A stretch of 64,000 nucleotides of DNA from Rhizobium oryzicola (lineage in GTDB: Bacteria; Pseudomonadota; Alphaproteobacteria; Rhizobiales; Rhizobiaceae). Below the pieces are notes generated by a model, which saw only the letters and a program-made list of their open reading frames with translations, searched no databases and was not told the origin of the DNA. The stretch spans positions 639,585 to 703,584 of the forward strand of contig NZ_JAUKWQ010000002.1 in the NCBI RefSeq assembly GCF_030504645.1, written 5' to 3'. This document shows positions 15,997 through 25,082 of the stretch, piece after piece (position 1 is the first letter of the stretch; every line of letters begins with the position of its first letter). Both the position numbers and the translations under genes were made by a program.

Positions 15997-18900
15997 ATGT
16001 TTCGGCAGGCGGGGCTGGCGGGGCTCGATATAGAGCAACTCTTCAATCATTCTCCGAACCCCTATGTTATCGTCGACCGCGATCTGCGTATCGTTGGTAT
16101 GAATGAGGCCTATTTGGCTGTTACCATGCAGAAGCGCGATGCGCTGGCCGGGCACATGCTCTTTGAAGCTTTCCCGAGTGATCCTGAGTCACCCCATGGC
16201 CGCATGCTGCGTCAATCCTTCGCGAAGGTTCTGCAAACGGGACAGGTGGATCACATACCGCTCATTCCCTATCCCATCTCCAACCCCGACGGGACGCTTG
16301 CGCATCGCTACTGGAGTGCCACGCATACGCCCATCAACGATGCTGAAGGACGGGTGGAGTACATCCTTCAGCACACGGTGGACGTGACAGAACTGCATAT
16401 GCTGCGGCAAGCCAATCCGGATGCCGATTGGAAGATGCAGACCGACCTTTTGCGCCGTGCAGATGCCGTGCAAGGCCAAAACCTGGCGCTTGGCCGCGAG
16501 CGGGAATATTTGCGGGGTCTTTTCGAGCAGGCGCCAGGCTTCATGGCGGTCCTGCGTGGCGAGCGCCATGTCTTCGAGATCGTGAACGCGTCCTACCGGA
16601 AACTGGTTGGCCGCGCCGACCTGATCGGCAAAACGGTCCGTGAAGCACTGCCCGAGATTGCTGGTCAGGGCTTCTATGAACTCCTGGATAATGTCTACAG
16701 CTCCGGAAATCCCTATAGTGCGCATGGCGCCAGGGTAACCCTGCAACACCCCGACGGCGGTGAAGCGAAAGAGGTTTTCCTCGATTTCATCTACCAGCCA
16801 TTGCGGGATGCCGATGGAGCTGTCAGCGGTATCTTTGTTCAGGGTAATGACGTCACTCAGCTTCACCAGGCTGAGGAGGCGGCCCGGGAAAGCGAGGATC
16901 GCTTCCGCACGCTTGCGCATTCCTTGCCAAACCATGTCTGGACAGCAACGGCGGATGGCCGCGTTGATTGGAGCAATCCGTCGATGCTGGACTATCTTGG
17001 TGTCAAGGATCCCATTGCGGAGTTGGCGGAGTTCGAGCCCCTCCTGCATCCGGAAGATGTTGATCGCGTCTTCGATCAATGGCGCCAGTCGCTGGCGCAC
17101 GGGCAGGCGCTCCAGAGCGAACACCGCTTGCTTCATCGCGGTGGCGCTTATCGTTGGTTCCTGACACGCGCCGTTCCCATTCGCAATGGTGTGGGTGAGA
17201 TCGTTCGCTGGGTCGGCACCAACACTGATATCGAAGAGCAGAAGAAGACGGAATCGCGCCTTGAGACCCTGGCGAGCGCGCTGGAAACGCGCGTCGAGGA
17301 GCGGACGGCAGAGCTTCAGAAGACGCAGGAAGTGCTGCGTCAGAGCCAGAAGATGGAAGCCATCGGCAATCTGGCCGGCGGTATTGCTCACGACTTCAAC
17401 AACCTTCTGCAGGTTATTACCGGCAATCTGCAACTGCTTGCGAAGGATTTGCGTGGCAACGATATTGCCGAGCGCCGCCTGAATAGCGCTCTCGATGGTG
17501 CGTCACGCGGCGCAAGGCTTGCCTCGCAATTGCTGTCCTTCGGGCGTCGCCAGCCTTTGGCCCCTAAGGTCGTCAATCTCGGCCGGCTCGTGCGCGAGAT
17601 GGATCACCTCATCCGCCGCAGCATTGGAGAGGCCATCGAGATCGACACGATCGTAGGTGGCGGTTTGTGGAACACGCAGGTTGACCCGTCCAATGTCGAG
17701 AACGCCCTTCTGAACCTTGCGATCAATGCGCGCGATGCCATGGAAGGCCGCGGTCGGCTTACGATCGAACTTGGTAACGCCTATCTGGACGATCACTATG
17801 CCCAGAACGCCTTCGACGTGAAGGCCGGCCAATATGTGATGCTGGCGGTCAGCGACACCGGTTGCGGCATGCCGGCCGATGTTTTGGCGCGGGCCTTCGA
17901 TCCCTTCTTCACGACCAAGCCGGAGGGCAGGGGAACCGGGCTTGGCCTTTCCATGGTCTATGGTTTCGTGAAGCAGTCGGGCGGGCATATCAACATCTAT
18001 AGCGAGGTTGGCAGCGGTACGACGGTTCGCATCTATCTGCCCCGTTCCATGGAAGTGGAAGATGTGATTGCCGAGGAGCCGTCAGGCAATGTCGCCGGCG
18101 GTACGGAAACCATTCTTGTCGTAGAGGATGACGAGGCCGTTCGAGATATTACCGTCAGCATGTTGAGCGAGCTCGGTTACAAGGTACTGAAGGCGCGGGA
18201 CGCCGACAGTGGATTGGCCATCATCGACAGTGGCGTAATGATCGATCTTCTCTTTACCGATGTCGTGATGCCGGGGCGGCTGAAAAGCAGCGAGCTGGCC
18301 CGCAAGGCCAAGGAGCGGCGGCCGGATATCGAAGTTCTCTTCACCTCGGGCTATACGGAAAACTCGATCGTGCATGGCGGGCGGCTTGATGCGGGTGTGA
18401 ATCTGCTGAGCAAGCCCTACGCGCGCGAGACACTTGCCCGCAAGGTGCGGTTCTTGCTGGATAAGGCCAGGGAAAACAGAGCAAATATGGCCACGACCGC
18501 GACTCCGCAGACTGCAACGCCATCAAGCAGCAACAGCGGCATCCGTGTTCTGCTTTGCGAGGATGAAGCGCTGATCCGCATTTCGACGGCGGACTACCTC
18601 CAGGACTTCGGCATTACCGTTGTGGAGGCTGGCACCGGCCAGGAGGCGTTGCAAGCCATCGATGGAGCGGCGATCGATATTCTGGTGACCGATGTGCATC
18701 TGCCTGACATGAATGGCCTCGACCTGTTGAACCGGATGCGAGAAACGTACAAGGACCTGCCTGTGATCTTCGCGACCGGCGACCTGCATTTGCCAGGCAT
18801 GGAGGCGCTCGATCAGGCTGCGCTTGTCACCAAGCCCTATGATTATGATCTGCTTGCCAAGTTGATCCGGGACATGGTCAATCGCCGCAGGCCGACTTGA
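15997..18900 (+). CDS. Hybrid sensor histidine kinase with three PAS domains and two receiver domains
   Basis: A 967-aa protein. The ATG at 15997 has GGGGACAGGA upstream and is preferred over the ATG at 15976. There are no membrane segments, so it is cytoplasmic. PAS-like domains lie at about 10-125, 170-285 and 300-410. A HisKA domain follows with GGIAHDFNNLL (His465), then an ATPase domain (NLAINARDAM, DTGCGM, GTGLGLSM). Two C-terminal receivers carry Asp755 (FTDVVMPG) and Asp899 (VTDVHLPDMNG). Proteins of this type sense small molecules or light through PAS ligands. No chromophore cysteine motif (NCRFLQ) is visible, so the signal is unknown. No separate response regulator is adjacent. Confidence 0.92.
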   Translation: MFRQAGLAGLDIEQLFNHSPNPYVIVDRDLRIVGMNEAYLAVTMQKRDALAGHMLFEAFPSDPESPHGRMLRQSFAKVLQTGQVDHIPLIPYPISNPDGTLAHRYWSATHTPINDAEGRVEYILQHTVDVTELHMLRQANPDADWKMQTDLLRRADAVQGQNLALGREREYLRGLFEQAPGFMAVLRGERHVFEIVNASYRKLVGRADLIGKTVREALPEIAGQGFYELLDNVYSSGNPYSAHGARVTLQHPDGGEAKEVFLDFIYQPLRDADGAVSGIFVQGNDVTQLHQAEEAARESEDRFRTLAHSLPNHVWTATADGRVDWSNPSMLDYLGVKDPIAELAEFEPLLHPEDVDRVFDQWRQSLAHGQALQSEHRLLHRGGAYRWFLTRAVPIRNGVGEIVRWVGTNTDIEEQKKTESRLETLASALETRVEERTAELQKTQEVLRQSQKMEAIGNLAGGIAHDFNNLLQVITGNLQLLAKDLRGNDIAERRLNSALDGASRGARLASQLLSFGRRQPLAPKVVNLGRLVREMDHLIRRSIGEAIEIDTIVGGGLWNTQVDPSNVENALLNLAINARDAMEGRGRLTIELGNAYLDDHYAQNAFDVKAGQYVMLAVSDTGCGMPADVLARAFDPFFTTKPEGRGTGLGLSMVYGFVKQSGGHINIYSEVGSGTTVRIYLPRSMEVEDVIAEEPSGNVAGGTETILVVEDDEAVRDITVSMLSELGYKVLKARDADSGLAIIDSGVMIDLLFTDVVMPGRLKSSELARKAKERRPDIEVLFTSGYTENSIVHGGRLDAGVNLLSKPYARETLARKVRFLLDKARENRANMATTATPQTATPSSSNSGIRVLLCEDEALIRISTADYLQDFGITVVEAGTGQEALQAIDGAAIDILVTDVHLPDMNGLDLLNRMRETYKDLPVIFATGDLHLPGMEALDQAALVTKPYDYDLLAKLIRDMVNRRRPT

Positions 18901-19079
18901 TCAGCCAGTGTATCGGTTGCTCGATCTCTTCAAGATCGATGCAATTTTATCCGTCAGATTTTTCAGCCCCTTAGCAAGATGGTGGCTGGTCGGAACTGAA
19001 TGGCGCGTTTCCATTCTGGCACCGTCACATCTTCTTTGGTCTATTGCCGCCGTCAAGCATTGCGGGGGCAATATCAAAT

Positions 19080-19694
19080 ATGCGTATCATGCATTTTCCA
19101 TTTGCGGCCGTCGTCCTTATGTCGCTGCCGTCCTGTTATTCTATGTCCAAAGAAGAATGCGTTGCGGCCAACTGGAAGGTGGTTGGGGAAAGCGATGGCG
19201 CCAACGGATATAATCCTCAAAGTCGTTTTGCGGAGCACACGAAGTCTTGCGCACGCGTCAAGATCGTGCCGGACCAGACGGTCTGGTATTCGGGCTTTCA
19301 GGAGGGCATCAAGCGCTACTGCACGCCGCAGAGCGGCGCCATCCACGGCGAGGCCGGCGACGAGTATAACAATGCCTGCCCGGCAGAACTCCAGTCGGGG
19401 TTCATGAGCGGCTATTCGCTGGGCAAGCGCGTGCGCGATTTGCGTGGGCAATTGGATAACATCAATTCCGACATCAGCAATCGCGAGCAGGATACGGATC
19501 AGGCCTATAAGGATCTGAAGACGGCGCAGGATCAGGAGCGGGGTCCGCTCAAGATGCGCATCGACGACAACGATTTTAACATCCGTCGCCTGCGTCGCGA
19601 TGCCGACGATGTTTCTGCTCAATTGTCTGCTGCGGAGCGGGATCTGGCGGCTTTCCGCGCCAATCCGCAGTTTATTGCGATGCCCCGGCCATAA
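19080..19694 (+). CDS. DUF2799-type lipoprotein
   Basis: A 204-aa protein. The start at MRIMHFPF gives a short signal peptide and a lipobox (SLPSC, Cys at about residue 19). The mature part starts with a conserved-looking CVAANW segment, contains the repeated Cys and Gly-Tyr features of DUF2799 proteins, and then a long heptad-rich segment (residues about 120-195, LRGQLDNINSDISNREQDTD onwards) predicted to be coiled coil. Probably envelope-anchored; the function is unknown. Confidence 0.75.
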   Translation: MRIMHFPFAAVVLMSLPSCYSMSKEECVAANWKVVGESDGANGYNPQSRFAEHTKSCARVKIVPDQTVWYSGFQEGIKRYCTPQSGAIHGEAGDEYNNACPAELQSGFMSGYSLGKRVRDLRGQLDNINSDISNREQDTDQAYKDLKTAQDQERGPLKMRIDDNDFNIRRLRRDADDVSAQLSAAERDLAAFRANPQFIAMPRP

Positions 19695-19702
19695 TAGAAA
19701 GG

Positions 19703-19731
19703 TCAGCCCCTCCATTTGCGGGAGGGGCTGA
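19703..19731. terminator. Bidirectional terminator
   Basis: TCAGCCCCTCC (19703-19713) pairs with GGAGGGGCTGA (19721-19731), between the convergent lipoprotein and sugar-isomerase genes. Short T-runs flank it on both strands. Confidence 0.8.
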
Positions 19732-19739
19732 TATTTGCC

Positions 19740-20987
19740 TCAGAGGCTCGATCCGTTTTCCTGGATCACCTTGGTCAGGCTGCCCGTTGCCGGGAAAAGC
19801 GGGATCAGGCATGCCTGGAAGGCGTGGTAGATATCGCCCTTGCCGGGGAAGAGGCTGTTCGCCGGCTTCAGGTCTTCCGTCGTTTCCTCAAACCAGCCGC
19901 CATGGTCACGATCCAGGAAATGCGCCGCAATCGTCGACCAGATCGTCCGGTAGCTTTCCTCATGGAAGCGGCTTGGCGCATGGTGGTTGAGGAAGTGGGC
20001 CGCCCCGGCTGCCTCACACATCGGCCACCAGAGCTTGGACCGCTTGTCCGGATTGTCCTGCCAGTCGAGCGTATAGAAGAAGCCCCCTTTTGCCTTGTCC
20101 CAGCCAAGCGTCATGGAGCGTTCGAACAGCGCTTCCGCGGCCTCAACCATCCAGGCTTGGCGGTTGCCGCCGAGCGCATAGAGCTGCAGCAGCAGGCGCG
20201 CCCATTCCAGCCAATGGCCCGGCGTGGTGCCCGCCGGGCGGAACATTTCGTTCGGGTGATAATAATTGCGGTCGACCACCCAGTTCTCATCGAAGTGTTC
20301 GGCGACCCGGAAACCTTCTTCGCGGGCGCGGCGGTTGATCAGGAGGTCGGCGATACTTTCCGCCTTCTGCAGATAATGCGCCTCGCCGGTCGCTTCGAAG
20401 GCGGCCATCAGGCTTTCCGTTAGGTGCATGTTGGAGTTCTGGCCGCGATAGCCGGGCACCGGCTGCCAGTCTGCGGAGAACTCTTCCGCGATGGCGCCGT
20501 GTTGCTTTTCCCAGAACTTCGTTTCGATCACATCGGTGATATCAGTCAGCATCTTGTCGGCGAGCGGGTGTTCAACCACCTTGGCCGAGGAGGCGGCCAG
20601 CAGAACGAAGGCGTGGCCGTAACCCTGCTTGGACGCGTCCGCGGCGCCATCATCATTCGCCTGCCAGAAGTAGCCGCCGTTTTTCTGGTCGCGATGCTTT
20701 TCCCAGAGATAGCGCATGCCATGGTCCACCACATCTGCCGCGCCCGGTCGGCCGAGCAGATCAGCAATGGCAAAGCAGTGGACCATGCGGGCGCTGGCAT
20801 GGATGCCACGCGCCGGATTGTTGGTGTCGAGCGGCTGGCCCTGACGGTTCAGATCATAGAAGCCGCCCTTGGGATTGATCGCACGGTACTGGAAGAAATC
20901 CATCAGGCCTTCAGCCTGAGCGAGCAACCATCGGCGATGGTAGGGACGCTCCGCCCAAAGTTTGGAAAGCCCAGCCGTTCTGATCAT
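19740..20987 (-). CDS. AGE-family sugar isomerase/epimerase
   Basis: A 415-aa (alpha/alpha)6-barrel enzyme. The start at 20987 has GGAGGAAATC directly upstream; an upstream in-frame start at 21005 is less likely. Family features include ARMVHCFAIADLLG, KNGGYFW, NSNMHLTESLMAAFEATG with its active-site His, PGHWLEWARLLL and HGGWFEE. Family members include N-acylglucosamine 2-epimerase, mannose isomerase and sulfoquinovose isomerase (YihS). The length and HxxE arrangement fit a mannose or sulfoquinovose isomerase better than an N-acyl epimerase. No sulfoquinovose genes are nearby, so the substrate is open. Confidence 0.85.
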   Translation of the reverse strand: MIRTAGLSKLWAERPYHRRWLLAQAEGLMDFFQYRAINPKGGFYDLNRQGQPLDTNNPARGIHASARMVHCFAIADLLGRPGAADVVDHGMRYLWEKHRDQKNGGYFWQANDDGAADASKQGYGHAFVLLAASSAKVVEHPLADKMLTDITDVIETKFWEKQHGAIAEEFSADWQPVPGYRGQNSNMHLTESLMAAFEATGEAHYLQKAESIADLLINRRAREEGFRVAEHFDENWVVDRNYYHPNEMFRPAGTTPGHWLEWARLLLQLYALGGNRQAWMVEAAEALFERSMTLGWDKAKGGFFYTLDWQDNPDKRSKLWWPMCEAAGAAHFLNHHAPSRFHEESYRTIWSTIAAHFLDRDHGGWFEETTEDLKPANSLFPGKGDIYHAFQACLIPLFPATGSLTKVIQENGSSL

Positions 20988-21074
20988 GATTTCCTCCACG
21001 CACAAGAAAAAGTAAGCTTCAGCCCCTATATCTTCATGCTACCCAACTGTCATGAGCAATCGCGAAATCAAGGT

Positions 21075-21090
21075 GTTACAAGACTGTAAC
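21075..21090. promoter_or_regulatory. GTTACA-agac-TGTAAC inverted repeat upstream of metH
   Basis: Six-base arms around 4 nt, ending 4 bp before the larger palindrome at 21095. It may be a second regulator site or part of the promoter. Confidence 0.4.
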
Positions 21091-21094
21091 ATTG

Positions 21095-21114
21095 ACATAA
21101 AGATATCTTTATGT
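21095..21114. promoter_or_regulatory. Perfect 20-bp palindrome upstream of metH, candidate SahR-type operator
   Basis: ACATAAAGATATCTTTATGT is exactly self-complementary and lies 42 bp upstream of the metH start. ArsR-family SahR repressors, which respond to S-adenosylhomocysteine, control metH in many alphaproteobacteria through AT-rich palindromes of this kind. Assignment to SahR is from knowledge of that regulon, not from a binding experiment. Confidence 0.65.
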
Positions 21115-21155
21115 GATTAAGCGTTGATTGGCGTCAAGCTTCGAGGAGAGTGCCC

Positions 21156-24100
21156 GTGTTCGATCAACTGTTCGGCCCCCAAGGTGCAGCACGAAACGGC
21201 GAAGAGATTTTTCAGGCACTGGCAAAGGCCGCCCGTGAGCGTATCCTCATTCTCGACGGCGCCATGGGTACGCAGATCCAGGGACTTGGCTTCAACGAGG
21301 ACCATTTCCGCGGCGAACGTTTCATTGGCTGTGCCTGTCATCAACAAGGCAATAACGACCTTCTGATCCTGACCCAGCCGGATGCGATCGAAGAAATCCA
21401 TTACCGCTATGCCAAGGCGGGTGCCGATATCGTCGAGACCAATACCTTCTCGTCGACCCGGATCGCGCAGGCCGATTACGAAATGGAAGGCGCCGTCTAT
21501 GATCTCAACAAGGAAGGCGCCGAAGTCGCCCGTCGCGCCATTGAGCGCGCCATGCGCGAAGATGGCAAGCGCCGCTTCGTGGCCGGCGCCATCGGCCCGA
21601 CCAACCGCACGGCCTCCATCTCGCCGGATGTGAACAATCCCGGCTTCCGCGCTGTCTCCTTTGATGATTTGCGCCTTGCCTATGCCGAGCAGATCGACGG
21701 TCTGATCGACGGCGGCGCCGACATCATTCTGATCGAGACTATCTTCGATACGCTGAACGCCAAGGCTGCGATCTTCGCCTGCGAGGATCGCTTCGTCGCG
21801 AAGGGCATCCGTCTTCCCGTCATGATCTCGGGCACCATCACCGACCTCTCGGGCCGCACGCTCTCCGGCCAGACGCCGACCGCCTTCTGGAATTCCGTCA
21901 GCCACGCCAAGCCGTTCACCATCGGCTTCAACTGTGCGCTCGGCGCCGATGCCATGCTGCCGCATCTGCAGGAAGTGTCCGCCATTGCCGACACTTTCGT
22001 CTGCGCCTATCCCAATGCCGGCCTGCCGAACGAGTTTGGCCAGTATGACCAGACGCCGGAAGGCATGGCCAAGCAGGTGCGGGAATTTGCCCGCCAGGGC
22101 CTTATCAATATCGTCGGCGGCTGCTGCGGCTCGACGCCGGACCACATCCGCGCCATCGCCGAGGCGGTGAAGGAATTTGCCCCGCGGCAACTGCCGGAGC
22201 ATCGCCCCTTCATGTCGCTCTCGGGCCTCGAACCCTTCGAGCTGACCAAGGACATTCCTTTCGTCAACGTCGGCGAGCGCACCAATGTCACCGGCTCGGC
22301 CAAGTTCCGTAAGCTGATCACCGCTGCCGATTACACGTCCGCCCTCGCTGTCGCCCGCGATCAGGTAGAGAACGGTGCACAGATCATCGACATCAACATG
22401 GACGAAGGCCTGATCGACTCGGGCCGCGCCATGGTCGAGTTCCTGAACCTGATTGCCGCCGAGCCCGATATCGCCCGCGTGCCTGTGATGATCGATAGCT
22501 CCAAGTTCGAGATCATCGAAGCCGGCTTGAAATGCGTGCAGGGCAAGGCGGTGGTGAACTCCATCTCGCTGAAGGAAGGCGAGGAGAACTTTGTCCGCCA
22601 GGCCAAGCTGATCCGCGCTTATGGTGCTGCTGTCGTGGTCATGGCTTTTGACGAGCAGGGCCAGGCCGACACCTACCAGCGCAAGGTGGAAATCTGCCGC
22701 CGCGCCTACAAGATCCTGACCGAAGAAGCGGATTTCCCGCCGGAAGATATCATCTTCGACCCCAACATTTTCGCGGTCGCGACGGGCATCGAAGAACACA
22801 ACAATTACGGCGTCGACTTCATCGAGGCCACGCGCACCATCCGTCAGGAAATGCCGCTGGTGCATATCTCCGGCGGTGTGTCGAACCTGTCCTTCTCGTT
22901 CCGCGGCAATGAGCCGGTGCGCGAGGCGATGCATGCCGTCTTCCTCTACCACGCCATTCAGGCGGGCATGGACATGGGTATCGTGAACGCCGGTCAGCTG
23001 GCGATCTATGAGAACATCGATCCGGAACTGCGCGAGGCCTGCGAAGACGTGGTGCTGAACCGTCGCACTGACGGCACCGAGCGGCTTCTGGCTGTGGCGG
23101 AAAAGTTCCGCGGCGCGGGCGCCAAGGAAGCCAAGGCGCAGGATCTGTCCTGGCGCGAATGGTCGGTCGAGAAGCGGCTGGAGCATGCGCTGGTCAACGG
23201 TATCACCGAATATATCGAGGCCGATACGGAAGAGGCGCGCCAGAAGGCCGAGCGTCCGCTGCATGTCATCGAAGGTCCGCTGATGGCGGGCATGAACGTC
23301 GTCGGCGATCTGTTCGGCTCCGGGAAGATGTTCCTGCCGCAGGTGGTGAAATCCGCCCGCGTCATGAAGCAGGCGGTGGCCGTTCTGTTGCCATACATGG
23401 AAGAGGAAAAGCGCCTGAACGGCGGGAGCGAGCGCCAGTCCGCCGGCAAGGTGCTGATGGCGACCGTCAAGGGCGATGTGCACGATATCGGCAAGAACAT
23501 TGTCGGCGTCGTTCTCGCCTGCAACAATTACGAGATCATCGACCTTGGCGTCATGGTGCCCGCCACCAAGATCCTGGAAACGGCTGTCGCCGAAAAGGTG
23601 GATGTGATCGGTCTCTCCGGCCTCATCACGCCTTCGCTGGACGAGATGGTGCATGTTGCCTCCGAAATGGAGCGGCAGGGCTTTGACATTCCGCTGCTGA
23701 TCGGCGGCGCGACCACCAGCCGCGTCCACACGGCGGTGAAGATCCATCCGAAATACAATGCCGGGCAGGCGGTCTATGTGACCGACGCAAGCCGCGCCGT
23801 CGGCGTCGTCTCCAACCTTCTGGCCGAAGGTGGCCGTGAGGAGTATGTCGCCAACATCCGGGCGGAATATGCCAAGGTGGCGGCGGCCCATGCCCGTGCG
23901 GAGGCGGAAAAGGTGCGCCTGCCGATCGAGCGTGCCCGCGCCAACCGCGAGAAGATCGACTGGGCGGCCTATCAGCCGGTCAAACCGAGCTTCACGGGCA
24001 CCAAGGTGTTCGAAGATTATTCGCTGGAAGAACTGGTGCCCTACATCGATTGGACGCCCTTCTTCCAGACATGGGAGCTGAAGGGTCGCTACCCGGCCAT

Positions 24101-24926
24101 TCTCGAAGACGAGAAGCAGGGTGAGGCGGCACGTCAGCTCTATGCCGATGCGCAAGCCATGCTGAAGAAGATTGTCGATGAAAAGTGGTTCCGCCCCCGC
24201 GCCGTGATCGGCTTCTGGCCGGCCAACGCGGTGGGTGACGATATCCGTCTCTTTGCGGATGACGGCCGCTCCAAGGATCTCGCAACCTTCTTCACGCTTC
24301 GCCAGCAACTTTCCAAGCGCGATGGCCGCCCGAACGTGGCGCTGTCCGACTTCGTGGCGCCGCTCGACACGGCCAAGCAGGATTATGTCGGCGGTTTCGT
24401 GGTGACGGCGGGCATCGAGGAGGTGGCGATTGCCGAACGCTTCGAACGCGCCAATGACGACTACTCATCGATCCTCGTCAAGGCGCTGGCCGACCGTTTT
24501 GCCGAAGCCTTTGCTGAACGCATGCATGAGCGCGTGCGCAAGGAATTCTGGGGCTATGCGGCAGATGAAGCCTTCTCCAATGAGGATCTGGTGTCGGAAG
24601 CCTATGCGGGCATTCGCCCGGCCCCCGGATATCCGGCCCAGCCCGACCACACGGAAAAGACGACGCTGTTCGAGCTTTTGAAGGCGACGGAAACGACTGG
24701 CGTGACGCTGACGGAGAGCTATGCCATGTGGCCGGGCTCCTCCGTTTCAGGCCTCTATATCGGCCATCCCGGCTCCTACTACTTTGGCGTTGCCAAGGTG
24801 GAGCGCGATCAGGTGGAAGACTATGCCCGCCGCAAGGGCATGGCTGTTGCCGAGGTCGAACGCTGGTTGGGACCGGTTCTGAACTATGTGCCCGGCAATG
24901 ATGAGGACGCGGTAGAGGCGGCGTGA
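21156..24926 (+). CDS. metH: Cobalamin-dependent methionine synthase
   Basis: A 1256-aa protein, full length for MetH. It transfers the methyl group of methyltetrahydrofolate to homocysteine via methylcobalamin. Order of domains: homocysteine-binding domain with zinc cysteines Cys260 (FNCALGAD) and Cys323/Cys324 (GGCCGS); pterin-binding domain (about 350-640); cobalamin cap and B12-binding domain with GDVHDIG (His776 is the lower cobalt ligand); and the C-terminal reactivation domain ([27 protein letters not shown]). The GTG at 21156 is spaced correctly from GAGGAG; a GTG at 21150 is too close. It is probably monocistronic and under the palindrome at 21095-21114. Confidence 0.97.
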   Translation: MFDQLFGPQGAARNGEEIFQALAKAARERILILDGAMGTQIQGLGFNEDHFRGERFIGCACHQQGNNDLLILTQPDAIEEIHYRYAKAGADIVETNTFSSTRIAQADYEMEGAVYDLNKEGAEVARRAIERAMREDGKRRFVAGAIGPTNRTASISPDVNNPGFRAVSFDDLRLAYAEQIDGLIDGGADIILIETIFDTLNAKAAIFACEDRFVAKGIRLPVMISGTITDLSGRTLSGQTPTAFWNSVSHAKPFTIGFNCALGADAMLPHLQEVSAIADTFVCAYPNAGLPNEFGQYDQTPEGMAKQVREFARQGLINIVGGCCGSTPDHIRAIAEAVKEFAPRQLPEHRPFMSLSGLEPFELTKDIPFVNVGERTNVTGSAKFRKLITAADYTSALAVARDQVENGAQIIDINMDEGLIDSGRAMVEFLNLIAAEPDIARVPVMIDSSKFEIIEAGLKCVQGKAVVNSISLKEGEENFVRQAKLIRAYGAAVVVMAFDEQGQADTYQRKVEICRRAYKILTEEADFPPEDIIFDPNIFAVATGIEEHNNYGVDFIEATRTIRQEMPLVHISGGVSNLSFSFRGNEPVREAMHAVFLYHAIQAGMDMGIVNAGQLAIYENIDPELREACEDVVLNRRTDGTERLLAVAEKFRGAGAKEAKAQDLSWREWSVEKRLEHALVNGITEYIEADTEEARQKAERPLHVIEGPLMAGMNVVGDLFGSGKMFLPQVVKSARVMKQAVAVLLPYMEEEKRLNGGSERQSAGKVLMATVKGDVHDIGKNIVGVVLACNNYEIIDLGVMVPATKILETAVAEKVDVIGLSGLITPSLDEMVHVASEMERQGFDIPLLIGGATTSRVHTAVKIHPKYNAGQAVYVTDASRAVGVVSNLLAEGGREEYVANIRAEYAKVAAAHARAEAEKVRLPIERARANREKIDWAAYQPVKPSFTGTKVFEDYSLEELVPYIDWTPFFQTWELKGRYPAILEDEKQGEAARQLYADAQAMLKKIVDEKWFRPRAVIGFWPANAVGDDIRLFADDGRSKDLATFFTLRQQLSKRDGRPNVALSDFVAPLDTAKQDYVGGFVVTAGIEEVAIAERFERANDDYSSILVKALADRFAEAFAERMHERVRKEFWGYAADEAFSNEDLVSEAYAGIRPAPGYPAQPDHTEKTTLFELLKATETTGVTLTESYAMWPGSSVSGLYIGHPGSYYFGVAKVERDQVEDYARRKGMAVAEVERWLGPVLNYVPGNDEDAVEAA

Positions 24927-24962
24927 GCCGCGCGTCGCTAGTCGCGAACGGTCTCTTTCGTC

Positions 24963-25058
24963 ATGCTCGGCCTTGTGCCGAGCATCTACGGCTGTAGCGG
25001 CGTATGATCGGTAGAGTAATCTGGACCGTTGGCAGACCCTCGGGTCAAGCCCGAGGGT
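24963..25058. repeat. Pair of intergenic palindromes of rhizobial type
   Basis: ATGCTCGGC (24963-24971) with GCCGAGCAT (24977-24985), and ACCCTCGGG-tcaag-CCCGAGGGT (25036-25058). The second is a very common repeated intergenic motif in Rhizobiales genomes. Here the pair lies between the convergent metH and radical SAM genes and may also terminate both. Confidence 0.6.
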
Positions 25059-25082
25059 GACGACCGAAGCGGCCATATCGCC

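Noticed and set aside
21117..24308. A 1063-codon open frame antisense to metH
   Set aside because: It mirrors the codon bias of metH on the other strand, has low-complexity His/Asp/Arg-rich sequence, no recognisable domain and no ribosome binding site. metH itself is unambiguous.
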